From Pseudomonadales bacterium (GTDB lineage: Bacteria; Pseudomonadota; Gammaproteobacteria; Pseudomonadales; Azotimanducaceae), in NCBI GenBank assembly GCA_022827905.1, contig JAJEIQ010000078.1:62001-126000 (forward strand): 64,000 nt of DNA. Reading direction: 5' to 3'. Below, piece by piece: positions 1 through 10,908 of this stretch. How positions within the stretch are numbered: position 1 is the stretch's first letter; each line of letters starts with the position of its first letter. A program made the position numbers and the translations under genes. Below the pieces are notes generated by a model. That model searched no databases, was not told the DNA's origin, and worked only from the letters and a program-made list of their open reading frames with translations.

Positions 1-140
1 CAGCCGCGCACCAAGTTGGCGGGGACCTTGTGCGCATCGTTCAGATTCGGCAGATCCTTGCCGAGGTCGATGACGAAACGGTACTTGTCCTCCCAGCCGT
101 CGAAGAAGGCGAAGGCTTCGCGGATCTCGTCCAAGTCCAT
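1..140 (-). CDS. sufE: SufE-family Fe-S assembly protein (N-terminal part, truncated by window edge)
   Basis: Reverse strand from ATG at 138-140 reads MDLDEIREAFAFFDGWEDKYRFVIDLGKDLPNLNDAHKVPANLVRG, typical SufE N-terminus; follows suf genes. Confidence 0.85.
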   Translation of the reverse strand, partial: MDLDEIREAFAFFDGWEDKYRFVIDLGKDLPNLNDAHKVPANLVRG

Positions 141-150
141 GGATTCGTCC

Positions 151-675
151 CTAAAATAGGCCGAGTTCGAGCTGGGCCTCCTCGCTCATGCGCTCCCGTG
201 ACCATGGCGGGTCAAACACCAGTTCCACGTCAACTGCGGTGACGAAGGGCACTTGGGCGACGCGCGCCTTGACCTCATCGACCAGCACCGGCCCCATGCC
301 GCAGCCGGGCGCGGTGAGGGTCATGTCGATGTGGACTCGACCATCCTGGATGCGGCGGGTGTAGATCAGCCCCAGATCGACGATGTTGACCGGTATTTCC
401 GGGTCGAAGACGCTCGACAGCGCGGCATCGACCTGCCCGGCATCGACGGCGCCGTCCGCCGGTGGCTCGAATTCCAAGGTCTCCGGGGTCAGGCCCAGCG
501 CATCCCCATCGGCCCCGTCGATGCGCGCCATGTTGCCGTTGAAGATGACGGTGTAGCTGCCGCCCAGTGCTTGGGTGAGGGTGACGAAGGTGCCGCCGGG
601 AATGCTGACCGGATCGCCGGTGGGGACCAGCTTGCCCTGCACAGGCCGGGCGGTGGGAATGATCCGCCGCTCCAT
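151..675 (-). CDS. sufT: SufT / MIP18 (DUF59) family Fe-S assembly protein
   Basis: 174 aa; DPEIPVNIVDLGLIY...LTAPGCGMG DUF59 motif; within suf operon. Confidence 0.88.
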   Translation of the reverse strand: MERRIIPTARPVQGKLVPTGDPVSIPGGTFVTLTQALGGSYTVIFNGNMARIDGADGDALGLTPETLEFEPPADGAVDAGQVDAALSSVFDPEIPVNIVDLGLIYTRRIQDGRVHIDMTLTAPGCGMGPVLVDEVKARVAQVPFVTAVDVELVFDPPWSRERMSEEAQLELGLF

Positions 676-678
676 GGG

Positions 679-1053
679 CTAGCCCCCGTCGTCAGCAGCC
701 AGTGAAAAGCTCTCGCCGCAGCCGCACTCGGCGGTTGCGTTGGGATTCTTGAACTGCAGGCTGGAGTTCAGGCCCTCGGTCACCAAGTCCACCTCGGTTC
801 CCCGCACTAGGCGCAGGTCGTCCTGGCGGACGTAAAGCGCTAGGCCCTCGGCGATTTCAAAGGCGCGGTCGTCCGCCTGCGGCCGGTCGATGTAGTCGAG
901 CACGTACATGTAGCCATTGCAGCCGCTCTCCTTCAGGCCCAGGCGCAGGCAGGAGCGCCCGGAGCGGGCGATCTGGCGCGTGATGTGCGCCACCGCCGCG
1001 TCAGTGGCGGTGATTGCGGCGGCATCGGCGGGGTTGAAGGTGGCTACGCTCAT
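679..1053 (-). CDS. IscA/SufA/HesB family iron-sulfur carrier
   Basis: 124 aa; GCNGYMY...NPNATAECGCGESF conserved Cys pattern. Confidence 0.9.
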   Translation of the reverse strand: MSVATFNPADAAAITATDAAVAHITRQIARSGRSCLRLGLKESGCNGYMYVLDYIDRPQADDRAFEIAEGLALYVRQDDLRLVRGTEVDLVTEGLNSSLQFKNPNATAECGCGESFSLAADDGG

Positions 1054-1077
1054 GGTTCCGGCCTCGTCGGCATCGGT

Positions 1078-2289
1078 TCAAACGAACTCAATGGCCTTTT
1101 CGACGCCGGCGACCAGCCGCTCGACGTCAGTGGCTGAATTATACAACGCGAATGAGGCGCGGATGGTGCCGGGAATGCCGAGCCGCTCCATCAGCGGCAT
1201 GGCGCAGTGGTGTCCGGTGCGCACGGCGATGCCCTGCTGGTCGAGCAGGGTGCCGAAGTCATGGGGATGGCCGCCATCGATCAGGAAGGAAACCACTGAT
1301 GCCCGCTCCCGGGGCTCACCGACCATCCGTACGCCGGGAATCTGCTTGAGGTGGCTGACGGCCTGGTTGACCAACGCCGCCTCCCGTTCGCGCAGCGCTT
1401 GGCAGGGCAGGTCGCTGAAATAGTCCACGGCTGCTCCGAACCCGATGGCGCCGGCGATGTTCGGGGTGCCTGCCTCGAACTTGTAGGGCAGTTGGTTGTA
1501 GGTGGTGCGCTCAATGCTCACGTGCTCGATCATCTCGCCGCCACCCTGGTAGGGCGGCAGGTCCTCAAGCAGGGCGGCCTTGCCGTAGAGCGCGCCAATG
1601 CCCGTGGGACCGAACAGCTTGTGCGCCGAGAAGGCATAGAAGTCGCAGCCGAGGCGGCCCACGTCCACATCGAGGTGCTGCACCGCCTGGGCGCCGTCGA
1701 TCAGGGCCAAGGCGCCTTGGCGATGGGCCGCTTCGACCAGTTCCGCAACCGGATTCACGGTGCCGAGCGCATTGCTCACGTGGCCGAGGGCCACCAACTT
1801 GGTTCGGGGACCGAGCTTGGCATGGAAATCCTCAAGGTCGATCTCCCCGGATGGCGTCACACGGCAGGCGGTCAACGCCGCGCCGCTGCGTTGGCAGAGA
1901 AGTTGCCAAGGCACGATGTTGGAGTGGTGCTCCATTTCCGTGATGAGCACTTCGTCGCCGGGTTCGAACCGGTCCGTCAGGCAGGCGGCAGCCAGATTGA
2001 TTCCCTCCGTGGTGCCTCGGGTGAAGATGAGTTCCCGGGCCTCGCCCGCGCCGATCAGGGAGGCAACCTTCGCGCGAGCCGCCTCCATCGCCGCGGTGGC
2101 CTCGTCCGCCAGCAGGTGGGCGGCGCGATGGACGTTGGCGTTGTAGTGCTCGTAGTAACGGCGAATCGCATCGATGACCGCCTGCGGCTTTTGCGTGGTG
2201 GCGGCGCTGTCGAGGTAGGTGAGCGGCTGGCCGTTGACCTGCCGGACGAGTATCGGGAAGTCGCCGCTGATGTCCAAGGACGAAGCCAT
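1078..2289 (-). CDS. sufS: SufS cysteine desulfurase
   Basis: 403 aa; LDSAATTQKP, SAHKLFGPTGIG PLP-Lys motif, RTGHHCAMP active Cys loop. Confidence 0.95.
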   Translation of the reverse strand: MASSLDISGDFPILVRQVNGQPLTYLDSAATTQKPQAVIDAIRRYYEHYNANVHRAAHLLADEATAAMEAARAKVASLIGAGEARELIFTRGTTEGINLAAACLTDRFEPGDEVLITEMEHHSNIVPWQLLCQRSGAALTACRVTPSGEIDLEDFHAKLGPRTKLVALGHVSNALGTVNPVAELVEAAHRQGALALIDGAQAVQHLDVDVGRLGCDFYAFSAHKLFGPTGIGALYGKAALLEDLPPYQGGGEMIEHVSIERTTYNQLPYKFEAGTPNIAGAIGFGAAVDYFSDLPCQALREREAALVNQAVSHLKQIPGVRMVGEPRERASVVSFLIDGGHPHDFGTLLDQQGIAVRTGHHCAMPLMERLGIPGTIRASFALYNSATDVERLVAGVEKAIEFV

Positions 2290-2290
2290 G

Positions 2291-3406
2291 TCAGTCGCCC
2301 TTGAAGTGCGCAGCGAACGCCGTTGCGGCCCGCTCGGCGAATGGCCCGGCGAGGCCGTCGCGCAAAAAGCCGAGGCTGAGCAGGCGCTGGGCCTGCTGCG
2401 GGTCCAAGCCCCGGCTGAGAAGATAGAACAGCGCCTCCGCGTCCAACTGCCCGACGGTGGCGCCGTGGGCGCAGCGCACGTCGTCGTTGTAGATCTCCAG
2501 CTCCGGCTTGGTGTTGACCTCCGCGCTGGGGTCGAGGGCGAGATTGCGGTTGGAGAGGTCCGCGTCGGCGCCGACTGCCCCGGCGTGGATGTGGATGCGC
2601 CCGTTGAACGTGCAGCGGCTCCTGCCCGCCGCCAAGTTGTGCTGCTTGATGCGGCTGACGGTGCCGCCGCTGGCGTGTTCGATCACGAGCTGTTGATCCA
2701 GGCGTCCGCCATCGCAAATCAATGCGGCCCCAACGCTGGAGAGGCGGGCGCCCTGACCGTCGAGAACGACGTTGATGTCCTGGCGCCGGAAGTTGGCCAC
2801 GGCGCCTTGGTGGTTGAGCGTCAGCGCGGCGTTGCCGTGCAGGTGGGCCTGCAGCAGCGACCATTGATCGACCATCGGTGCGAGTTCCGCCGTGGCCCAG
2901 TGCGCCTCGGAATCCGCAGCCAGCGACAGCACGAGGACCAGTGCTCCGAAGCCCGCTGTGTCAGCCGTCTCGGCCGCTTCCTGTTCGATATCGACCCGGC
3001 ATTCCGGAGCCACTTGCACGAGCAGCGGGGCGTTGATCCGACCGCCGGGAGCCGCAAGGCGGAGGGGACGGCTAGGCGTTCGCTTGACTTCGATCAGCCA
3101 GCAGGCCCCGGCGCGGGCGGCGACGATGCCCGCCAGTGGATAGCGGTTCAGATCAATCCCGAACCGCGGCGGCGCATCCAGTTTATCAAAGCGATGCAGG
3201 GCTGTTCCCGGGGGCAGCGCCAGGTCCGGCGGCTCTTGATGCACATTGGCGTCGATCAGCGCGTCGGTGACCTTCGGCAGTGGCGAGTACTTCCAGGTTT
3301 CCCGCACCAACTTGCCGCCCAAGGCTTGGCGGCAGCGCGTCAATCCCTCGGCGCCGAGCCAAGGCGGTGCCTCCAGCGATTGCAGCGCCTCTATCCCGAC
3401 AGCCAT
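2291..3406 (-). CDS. sufD: SufD, Fe-S scaffold complex subunit
   Basis: 371 aa; NDDVRCAHGATVGQLDAEALFYLLSRGL signature. Confidence 0.93.
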   Translation of the reverse strand: MAVGIEALQSLEAPPWLGAEGLTRCRQALGGKLVRETWKYSPLPKVTDALIDANVHQEPPDLALPPGTALHRFDKLDAPPRFGIDLNRYPLAGIVAARAGACWLIEVKRTPSRPLRLAAPGGRINAPLLVQVAPECRVDIEQEAAETADTAGFGALVLVLSLAADSEAHWATAELAPMVDQWSLLQAHLHGNAALTLNHQGAVANFRRQDINVVLDGQGARLSSVGAALICDGGRLDQQLVIEHASGGTVSRIKQHNLAAGRSRCTFNGRIHIHAGAVGADADLSNRNLALDPSAEVNTKPELEIYNDDVRCAHGATVGQLDAEALFYLLSRGLDPQQAQRLLSLGFLRDGLAGPFAERAATAFAAHFKGD

Positions 3407-4133
3407 GCGTAGCCCTCGGCCTCCAGCTTTTCGGCCAGATGCTTGTCGCCGCTGGCGACGATGCGGCCTTCGGTGAGCACATGCACTCGGTCCGGAACGA
3501 TGTGGTTGAGCAGCCGCTGGTAGTGGGTGATCAGCAGCACGCCGTTGTCGGCGCTGCGGAAGCGGTTGACTCCGGCGGCGACGGTCTGCAGGGCGTCGAT
3601 GTCGAGGCCGGAGTCGGTTTCATCGAGAACGGCGAGCTTGGGCTCGAGCAGCAGCAACTGCAGGATTTCGTTGCGCTTCTTCTCGCCGCCGCTGAAGCCC
3701 TCATTGACCCCGCGCTTGAGGAACTCCGGGTTCAGCCCGAGGCCCTTCGCCAGAGCGCGGGCGCGCTTCATGAAGCCCACCGCCGATTCGGGTTGCGAGC
3801 CTTGGGCGGCCCGGTGGCTGTCCCAGGCTGCCTTGAGAAACTCCATGTTGCTGACGCCGGGAATCTCCACGGGGTATTGAAAGGCCAGGAACAATCCCGC
3901 TTGGGCCCGTGCCTCGGGTTCGACGCCGGCTAGGCCGATGCCATCAAATGACACCTGCCCGGCTGTGACTTCGTAGCCCGGCCGTCCGGCCAGCACGTTG
4001 GCCAAGGTGCTTTTGCCGGAGCCGTTGGGGCCCATGATGGCGTGAATTTCCCCGGCCTCGACGCGCAGGCTCAGGTCCTTGAGAATCGGCTCGCCGTTGA
4101 CGCTGGCGTGCAGGCCATCGATATCCAGCAGGC

Positions 4134-4137
<4 letters not shown>
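3391..4137 (-). CDS. sufC: SufC, Fe-S assembly ATPase
   Basis: 248 aa; [16 protein letters not shown] Walker [37 protein letters not shown]. Confidence 0.96.
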
Positions 4138-5591
<1,454 letters not shown>

Positions 5592-5648
5592 GGCAAGCCT
5601 TTCTGAACGCGATTGATGGTGGCGCACATTGTAACTGTGGCGGGCCGG

Positions 5649-5675
5649 AATACCCAACTAAATTAGTCGGGTATT
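5649..5675. promoter_or_regulatory. Near-perfect palindrome AATACCCAACTAAATTAGTCGGGTATT resembling IscR type-1 / Rrf2 operator
   Basis: Read directly; 24 of 25 positions of ATASYYGACTRWWWYAGTCRRSTAT match; about 60 bp upstream of the proposed sufB start. Confidence 0.75.
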
Positions 5676-5734
5676 GGGCGGCTTAAGGCTCTGTCAACCC
5701 CAAATGCGCGGGTCAGTGGCAGCGGGACAGGACG

Positions 5735-6037
5735 CTACACGACCGACAAGCCTTGCCCAGCAATCTCGTCCACCCGTTGCCGGGTGGCGGCCTTGTCCTC
5801 GAACCACTGCGCGTTAATGGCGGTGAATTCAGCCGTCTCCGACGGCACTTGGTCATCCGCAAAGATGGCGCCCACGGGACAGGCCGATTCGCAGGCGGCG
5901 CAGTCGATGCACTCATCCGGATGGACATAGCACATACGGTCATCGCCTTCGTCGAAGTAGATGCAATCCACCGGGCAGACTTCGATGCAGGATTGATCCT
6001 GCACGTCGATGCAGGCGCTGGTGATAACGAAAGTCAC
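5735..6037 (-). CDS. Ferredoxin (FdxA-like, two 4-Cys/3-Cys clusters)
   Basis: CIEVCPVDCIY and CIDCAACESACPVGAI motifs, 100 aa. Confidence 0.92.
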   Translation of the reverse strand: MTFVITSACIDVQDQSCIEVCPVDCIYFDEGDDRMCYVHPDECIDCAACESACPVGAIFADDQVPSETAEFTAINAQWFEDKAATRQRVDEIAGQGLSVV

Positions 6038-6140
6038 TGGAATTGGACGTTCCCTTCAGAAGCCGCATAGGCTAGCCAAATTGTCGTGCGTTGCCAATGG
6101 GCGGGGGTCTTGCGGTCGGGGGTCTCGTGCGACCCGTCAC

Positions 6141-6518
6141 TCAGGCTTTCGGTCCATCGAATGACTTGATGTGCTCATACCACCCGGACCCTTTGACCCG
6201 CAGGGGAATCCCGCCGAGCCGTTCGCCGGTTTCGAGGTGCTTCTTGCGACCGTCCCAAGCGTCGGGGTCGCGCTGCCATTCGTTGAGGACGCGCTCCGCT
6301 TCCTCATAGCTCGGCGCTTCAACCTCATAGAGCGAGAGGTACTCGGAAACAGTCTCCCCGTCCAAGTGCGGTCCGCTCAGCTTGAATACGCTGCCGCGAA
6401 TGAAGTTGGGGCACTTGGCGGTGTCCTCGATGTGCTGGTCAACGAACCACTCCTCGAAGGGCGCTTGGCTGGCGGCATCCGGTGGCTCGCAAAGGCCGAT
6501 TAGAACGAAACGGGGCAT
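6141..6518 (-). CDS. Small protein, possible EthD/dimeric alpha-beta barrel-like fold
   Basis: MPRFVLIGLCEPPDAASQAPFEEWFVDQHIEDTAKCPNF...; general resemblance to EthD-type proteins. Confidence 0.55.
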   Translation of the reverse strand: MPRFVLIGLCEPPDAASQAPFEEWFVDQHIEDTAKCPNFIRGSVFKLSGPHLDGETVSEYLSLYEVEAPSYEEAERVLNEWQRDPDAWDGRKKHLETGERLGGIPLRVKGSGWYEHIKSFDGPKA

Positions 6519-6634
6519 GGCTTTTTCCTTTCCTTGTTGAGTTGGACACACATACCGAGTTCGCGTTAATTTACCGCATCAGCCGCAGTACACCACAGCG
6601 AACTGCAAGCAGCGCACAAGCGCGGGAGAAACAC

Positions 6635-8071
6635 ATGGCCACGGGGTGCCCCTTTGCATTGGATATCTTTGCTGAACCGGAGGATCGCGCCAAAGATCCC
6701 GGCGCTCAATTCGACTTTCCCCTGATGCCCGAAGGCGAGGCCTATGACATGGGTCATGCGCCGGACGGCACGCCGCTATTCGATCCGCGCATCCTCCAAT
6801 CCGCTGAGTTCTTCCGCAATCCCTACCCTTACTACCGTATTCTGCGGGACCACTACCCGGTCTATCATGACCGGCTGCACAACACCTACTATGTCACCCG
6901 TTACGAGGACATCACCCGCTGCTACTTTGACGATGAGGGCTTCAACACCATCCCCAAGGGCAGCTCCAGCGGTGTGCTCGGCAATACCCAACTCGAGCTT
7001 TCCGGCGTGGAGCACCGGCGGCGGCGCAATCTCTACGGCCAGCACTTGGTCGGCCAGTCGCTCAAGAACCGCATTCCCGCGATTCAGCGCCAAGCACGGG
7101 AGATGATCGAGGCTTGGGACGGCGTCAATGATCCCGCTGTGGTGTCCGAGACCAACGGGGTGCGCACGGTGGAGTTGGGCATGGCCTTCGCCAACGAATT
7201 CCCCATTCGGGTGGTCTGCGAAGTGCTCGGCTTCCCCAAGGAGGCCCAGGATGACTTTTATTATTGGTACAACTCCATGATGTCCGGGCTGGGTGGTTCG
7301 GAGACCCATCAGCAGGGGCTGGAGGCTCGCCAGCACCTGGAGGACTACGTGGAGGGCATTGTCGAGGCGCGGCGCAAGCAGGCCACCTACCTGTACGACG
7401 AGGCCGGCAATCCGATTAGCAAGGACATCATCTCCAAGCTATGCGAAACGAAGGTGGATGGCGACTACCTCTCCACGGAGGAAATCACCTCCAACATTGC
7501 CTTGGTGGTTGGTGGCGGCGGCGAAACCACCCGGGGCGCCATCCTCAACATGTGGTACCTGCTGCTGCAGCACCCGGAGCAGTTCGAGGCGGTGTGCAAC
7601 GACGATTCGCTTTGGGACGCAGCATTCCACGAGACGCTGCGCCATTCCTCATCCATCGGTGGTCAGCCGCGCCACAACACCTACGACGTCGTGATGCACG
7701 GGGTGAAGGTGCCGGCGGGTTCGCTCATGGAGATGGTGGATTTCTCCGCCAATCACGACGAGCGGGTGTTCAAGGATCCGGAGACGTTCAACATCTTTCG
7801 CGATGACCTCTACTCCGGCAAGATTCTGCGCAGCGGCTACAACAAGAACGGACGCCGCAACCACATGGCCTTCGGGGTGGGTCCCCATCTATGTCCCGGC
7901 GCTTGGATCTCCCATCAGGAGGCGGTGGAAGGTTCTCGCATCCTATTGAAATACCTAAAAAACCCGCGTATCAACGTGGAACGAATGCCGAAGGACATCG
8001 ATGGCGAGAGCTTGCAGCCCCTTGGTATCGTGTCGGTACGCGAACTGCACCTGGATTATGAACTCGCCTGA
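6635..8071 (+). CDS. Cytochrome P450
   Basis: I-helix GGGGETT, ExxR HETLRHS, heme loop FGVGPHLCPG. Confidence 0.95.
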   Translation: MATGCPFALDIFAEPEDRAKDPGAQFDFPLMPEGEAYDMGHAPDGTPLFDPRILQSAEFFRNPYPYYRILRDHYPVYHDRLHNTYYVTRYEDITRCYFDDEGFNTIPKGSSSGVLGNTQLELSGVEHRRRRNLYGQHLVGQSLKNRIPAIQRQAREMIEAWDGVNDPAVVSETNGVRTVELGMAFANEFPIRVVCEVLGFPKEAQDDFYYWYNSMMSGLGGSETHQQGLEARQHLEDYVEGIVEARRKQATYLYDEAGNPISKDIISKLCETKVDGDYLSTEEITSNIALVVGGGGETTRGAILNMWYLLLQHPEQFEAVCNDDSLWDAAFHETLRHSSSIGGQPRHNTYDVVMHGVKVPAGSLMEMVDFSANHDERVFKDPETFNIFRDDLYSGKILRSGYNKNGRRNHMAFGVGPHLCPGAWISHQEAVEGSRILLKYLKNPRINVERMPKDIDGESLQPLGIVSVRELHLDYELA

Positions 8072-8095
8072 TTGGGCTGGCGAGGCACGGCGGCC

Positions 8096-9430
8096 ATGAC
8101 GGGGAGCGGCCTGACCGTTATTGGCGCCAATGGCGTGGCCATTCCGGAAGGCACCCGAGGCGATGCCGGATTTCGCACTTACGAAGTGTTTCAGCGGGAG
8201 CGGGTCGGCCAATCCACTGCCAAGATCAAACCGGCGCAGCTGGTCTCTCGGGAGTTTGCCGATGACCCCTATCCGCTGCTGGCCATCCTGCGTGAGAACT
8301 ACCCGTGCTACCGGGATTGGCTGAACAACTGCTTCTGGATCACCCGCTACAACGACGTCACCTCGGTGTTCACCGACGATGCCAATTTCGAGACCCGCTC
8401 CAAGGCTTGGCGACTGGGGATCGAAGGCTTCGGTAGGGACTTGCGGGCGGCGTTGCCGGTGCTGGCCGCCCAGGCAAACGCGTGGGACGCTAGCGTCGGG
8501 CGTTTGGCCGAGGCTGCCATCGCGGATTTTGCGGCGCGCGGTGAAGCCGACCTCGCCACCGAGTTCGCAGCGCGTCTGAACATGCAGCTTTGGTTGGCGA
8601 TGCTTGACGTTCCCGAAGAGAGCGCGCCGCAAGTCGCTGCCTTGCTGTGGCGGCTGCACCGAGGCGTGAGCTGGGATCCCCGCGTTCGCTTGGACGGCAT
8701 TGCGGCAGCACAGGAGCTAGCCGCCGAATTGGCGCCCTTGCTTGAGGTGCGGCGCCAAGTGCCGGGCGGCGATCTGATCTCGGCGGTGGCCGGCTTGGAG
8801 CTCGCCGATGGCCCGGCCCAGCCCAAGGACCTGGTGGCGACGCTGCTGGAAATGGACTTCGAGACCCTGCACGGCGCGCTCGCCAATCTGTGGCTGGCGC
8901 TGGTGACTGATGCGGAGGAGTTCGAAAAGGTGCGCGGCGACTTGTGGTACGTGAAGCTCGCGGTGTTGGAAACCTTCCGCCATTCCACGCCGGTGATCGC
9001 CGCGCCACGCTTTGCCCGGCACGAGGTGGAGCGGTTCGGTCGCCTGATTCCAAGGGGCGGGTTGCTGCTGTGCTCGGCGGCGGCTGCCAATCGAGATCCG
9101 CGCATCTTTGCCAACCCGGACCGCTTCATAGTCGGCCGCAAGGACATTTGCCACCGGGAGGCTAGGGGTCAGTACCGGGCGGACGGCCTGGCGATGGGCA
9201 TGACGCCGGGTCTAGGGCCACCCACCGAGCATCCAGCGGTGCCGGAAGATCGCCCCCGGTCACTGTACGCCCTGACCCGGGACGTCTTGGTCGCCGCATC
9301 CAAAACGCTGCTGGAAGCACTGGATGACGTCGCGTTGGCGGATGGCGTCGAACGGCCGCGCGCCAGCTGCCGCAGAATCGGGGAGATGCACGCCTGCTGG
9401 CGCCTGCCGGTGCGTTTTCGGACACGTTGA
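8096..9430 (+). CDS. Cytochrome P450 homologue lacking the heme-ligating Cys (putative pseudoenzyme)
   Basis: P450-like throughout with ETFRHS ExxR; heme loop reads LAMGMTPGLGPPTEHP (Cys position is Gly), I-helix MDFETLHG. Confidence 0.8.
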   Translation: MTGSGLTVIGANGVAIPEGTRGDAGFRTYEVFQRERVGQSTAKIKPAQLVSREFADDPYPLLAILRENYPCYRDWLNNCFWITRYNDVTSVFTDDANFETRSKAWRLGIEGFGRDLRAALPVLAAQANAWDASVGRLAEAAIADFAARGEADLATEFAARLNMQLWLAMLDVPEESAPQVAALLWRLHRGVSWDPRVRLDGIAAAQELAAELAPLLEVRRQVPGGDLISAVAGLELADGPAQPKDLVATLLEMDFETLHGALANLWLALVTDAEEFEKVRGDLWYVKLAVLETFRHSTPVIAAPRFARHEVERFGRLIPRGGLLLCSAAAANRDPRIFANPDRFIVGRKDICHREARGQYRADGLAMGMTPGLGPPTEHPAVPEDRPRSLYALTRDVLVAASKTLLEALDDVALADGVERPRASCRRIGEMHACWRLPVRFRTR

Positions 9431-9480
9431 AACGGCCTGCGGCTGTCCGCTTTTCGGGCCGTTCCGTTTTGTTTTTTTGT
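9431..9480 (+). terminator. Possible rho-independent terminator/attenuator between P450 genes
   Basis: AACGGCC...GGCCGTT inverted repeat followed by CCGTTTTGTTTTTTTG. Confidence 0.6.
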
Positions 9481-9493
9481 TTGGGGGAGATTT

Positions 9494-10813
9494 ATGGAGG
9501 CCAAAACGCCTAGCCACGCGCCCAGTCCCGTAGGCTGCCCGGCACGTTTGGAGGACGTTGATCTCTTTGCGCCGGGCGCGCAGGAGTATTGGTATGAGGC
9601 CTATGACATTCTGCACGAGCAAGCGCCGGTGCATCGCATCCCCGGGGAGGGTTTTGAACCGGGCACCGATGCCTTCATCCTCAGCAAGCACGAGGACATC
9701 GCACGGGTGGTGCGCGACGAGCAGCGCTATCCGGTCATTGGCAGCTTGTTTCTGCAGCAACTGCTTGCAACTGGCGAGCCGCCTTACGATCAACCGGGCG
9801 TCGGCGCGATCACGGCCTCGATGGCTAGCTTGCGTCCCAATCCGAAGCTCTGGCGGGCGCATCGGCAGGAACTGACCGATCCTTGGGTTGGCCCCGGCGC
9901 TGGCCGCAACGAACCGATGATTAAGCAGGTGGCCCACCAATTGATCGACCGTTGGATCGATCGCGGGCGGGTCGAGTTCGTTTCCGAGTTCGCCCAGCCC
10001 ATGCCGCAGATGGTGATGGCCAACATACTTGGCTGGCCGCTTTCCGACCTCAAGCTGCTCAAGCGCTTTGGCGACGGCACCGTGAAGCCCTTTGTGTATG
10101 GCCGCAAGCACAACAATCTACTGGACCAGCAGGAGATAACTGAGCAGCAGGGGGTGCTGGAGGAGTTCAAGCAGTACACGGCCAGCCTGATTCAGGAAAA
10201 GCGCCGCCGTCCCCAGGAGGACATGATCAGTTTCCTGACCGAGGTGGAGTATTCCCCGCTAGAGCGCAAGCTGACCGACTTGGAGATCAACGGCATCGTG
10301 TACGCCATGGTCATTGGCGGCCTGGAAACCACTCAGTATGCTCTAGCTGAAGAAGTGCAACTGCTGATCGAAAGGGAAAGCGTGTGGGATGCGATTCGGT
10401 CCGACCGCGGCAAGATGCGGGCCTTCATCGAAGAGGGCATGCGCCTGCGCTCCCCGACCCAAGGGCTGTCCACCCGGATCACCAGTCGAGACGAAGTGTT
10501 TCAAGGGGTGAAGGTGGCGAAGGGTTCCTACCTGCATCTGCGCTGGGCGGCGGCCAACATCGACCCCGATGAGTGGCGATGTCCGCAAGAGCTGCAGCTG
10601 GACCGCAAAGCCGGTACCCGGCATCTGGTGTTCTCCCAAGGCCCGCGGGTATGCCCTGGCGCTCAGTTGTCACGCATCGAGCAACTGGTTGCTTGGAATG
10701 CCCTGTGCGACCGCGTCAAAGGGTTTTCATACGGAGAGGGCAACCGTTTCCTGCACCAGCCGGGAATCATGCTGGGAACCCTGGAACTTCATCTCGAATT
10801 CGAAGCCGCCTAG
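9494..10813 (+). CDS. Cytochrome P450
   Basis: IGGLETTQ, EEGMRLRSP, FSQGPRVCPGAQL. Confidence 0.93.
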   Translation: MEAKTPSHAPSPVGCPARLEDVDLFAPGAQEYWYEAYDILHEQAPVHRIPGEGFEPGTDAFILSKHEDIARVVRDEQRYPVIGSLFLQQLLATGEPPYDQPGVGAITASMASLRPNPKLWRAHRQELTDPWVGPGAGRNEPMIKQVAHQLIDRWIDRGRVEFVSEFAQPMPQMVMANILGWPLSDLKLLKRFGDGTVKPFVYGRKHNNLLDQQEITEQQGVLEEFKQYTASLIQEKRRRPQEDMISFLTEVEYSPLERKLTDLEINGIVYAMVIGGLETTQYALAEEVQLLIERESVWDAIRSDRGKMRAFIEEGMRLRSPTQGLSTRITSRDEVFQGVKVAKGSYLHLRWAAANIDPDEWRCPQELQLDRKAGTRHLVFSQGPRVCPGAQLSRIEQLVAWNALCDRVKGFSYGEGNRFLHQPGIMLGTLELHLEFEAA

Positions 10814-10908
10814 GGAATGTGTCCCTGTCTGGGGTGCGTCCGTATCCCAAGCGCTGCAGTATTCGCCTATACTCCCCGGTACGCTAAGAGACACTTGGGA
10901 GGATAATC

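Noticed and set aside
1351-2304. 317-aa plus-strand ORF
   Set aside because: Antisense shadow of sufS.
2219-3412. 397-aa plus-strand ORF
   Set aside because: Antisense shadow of sufD.
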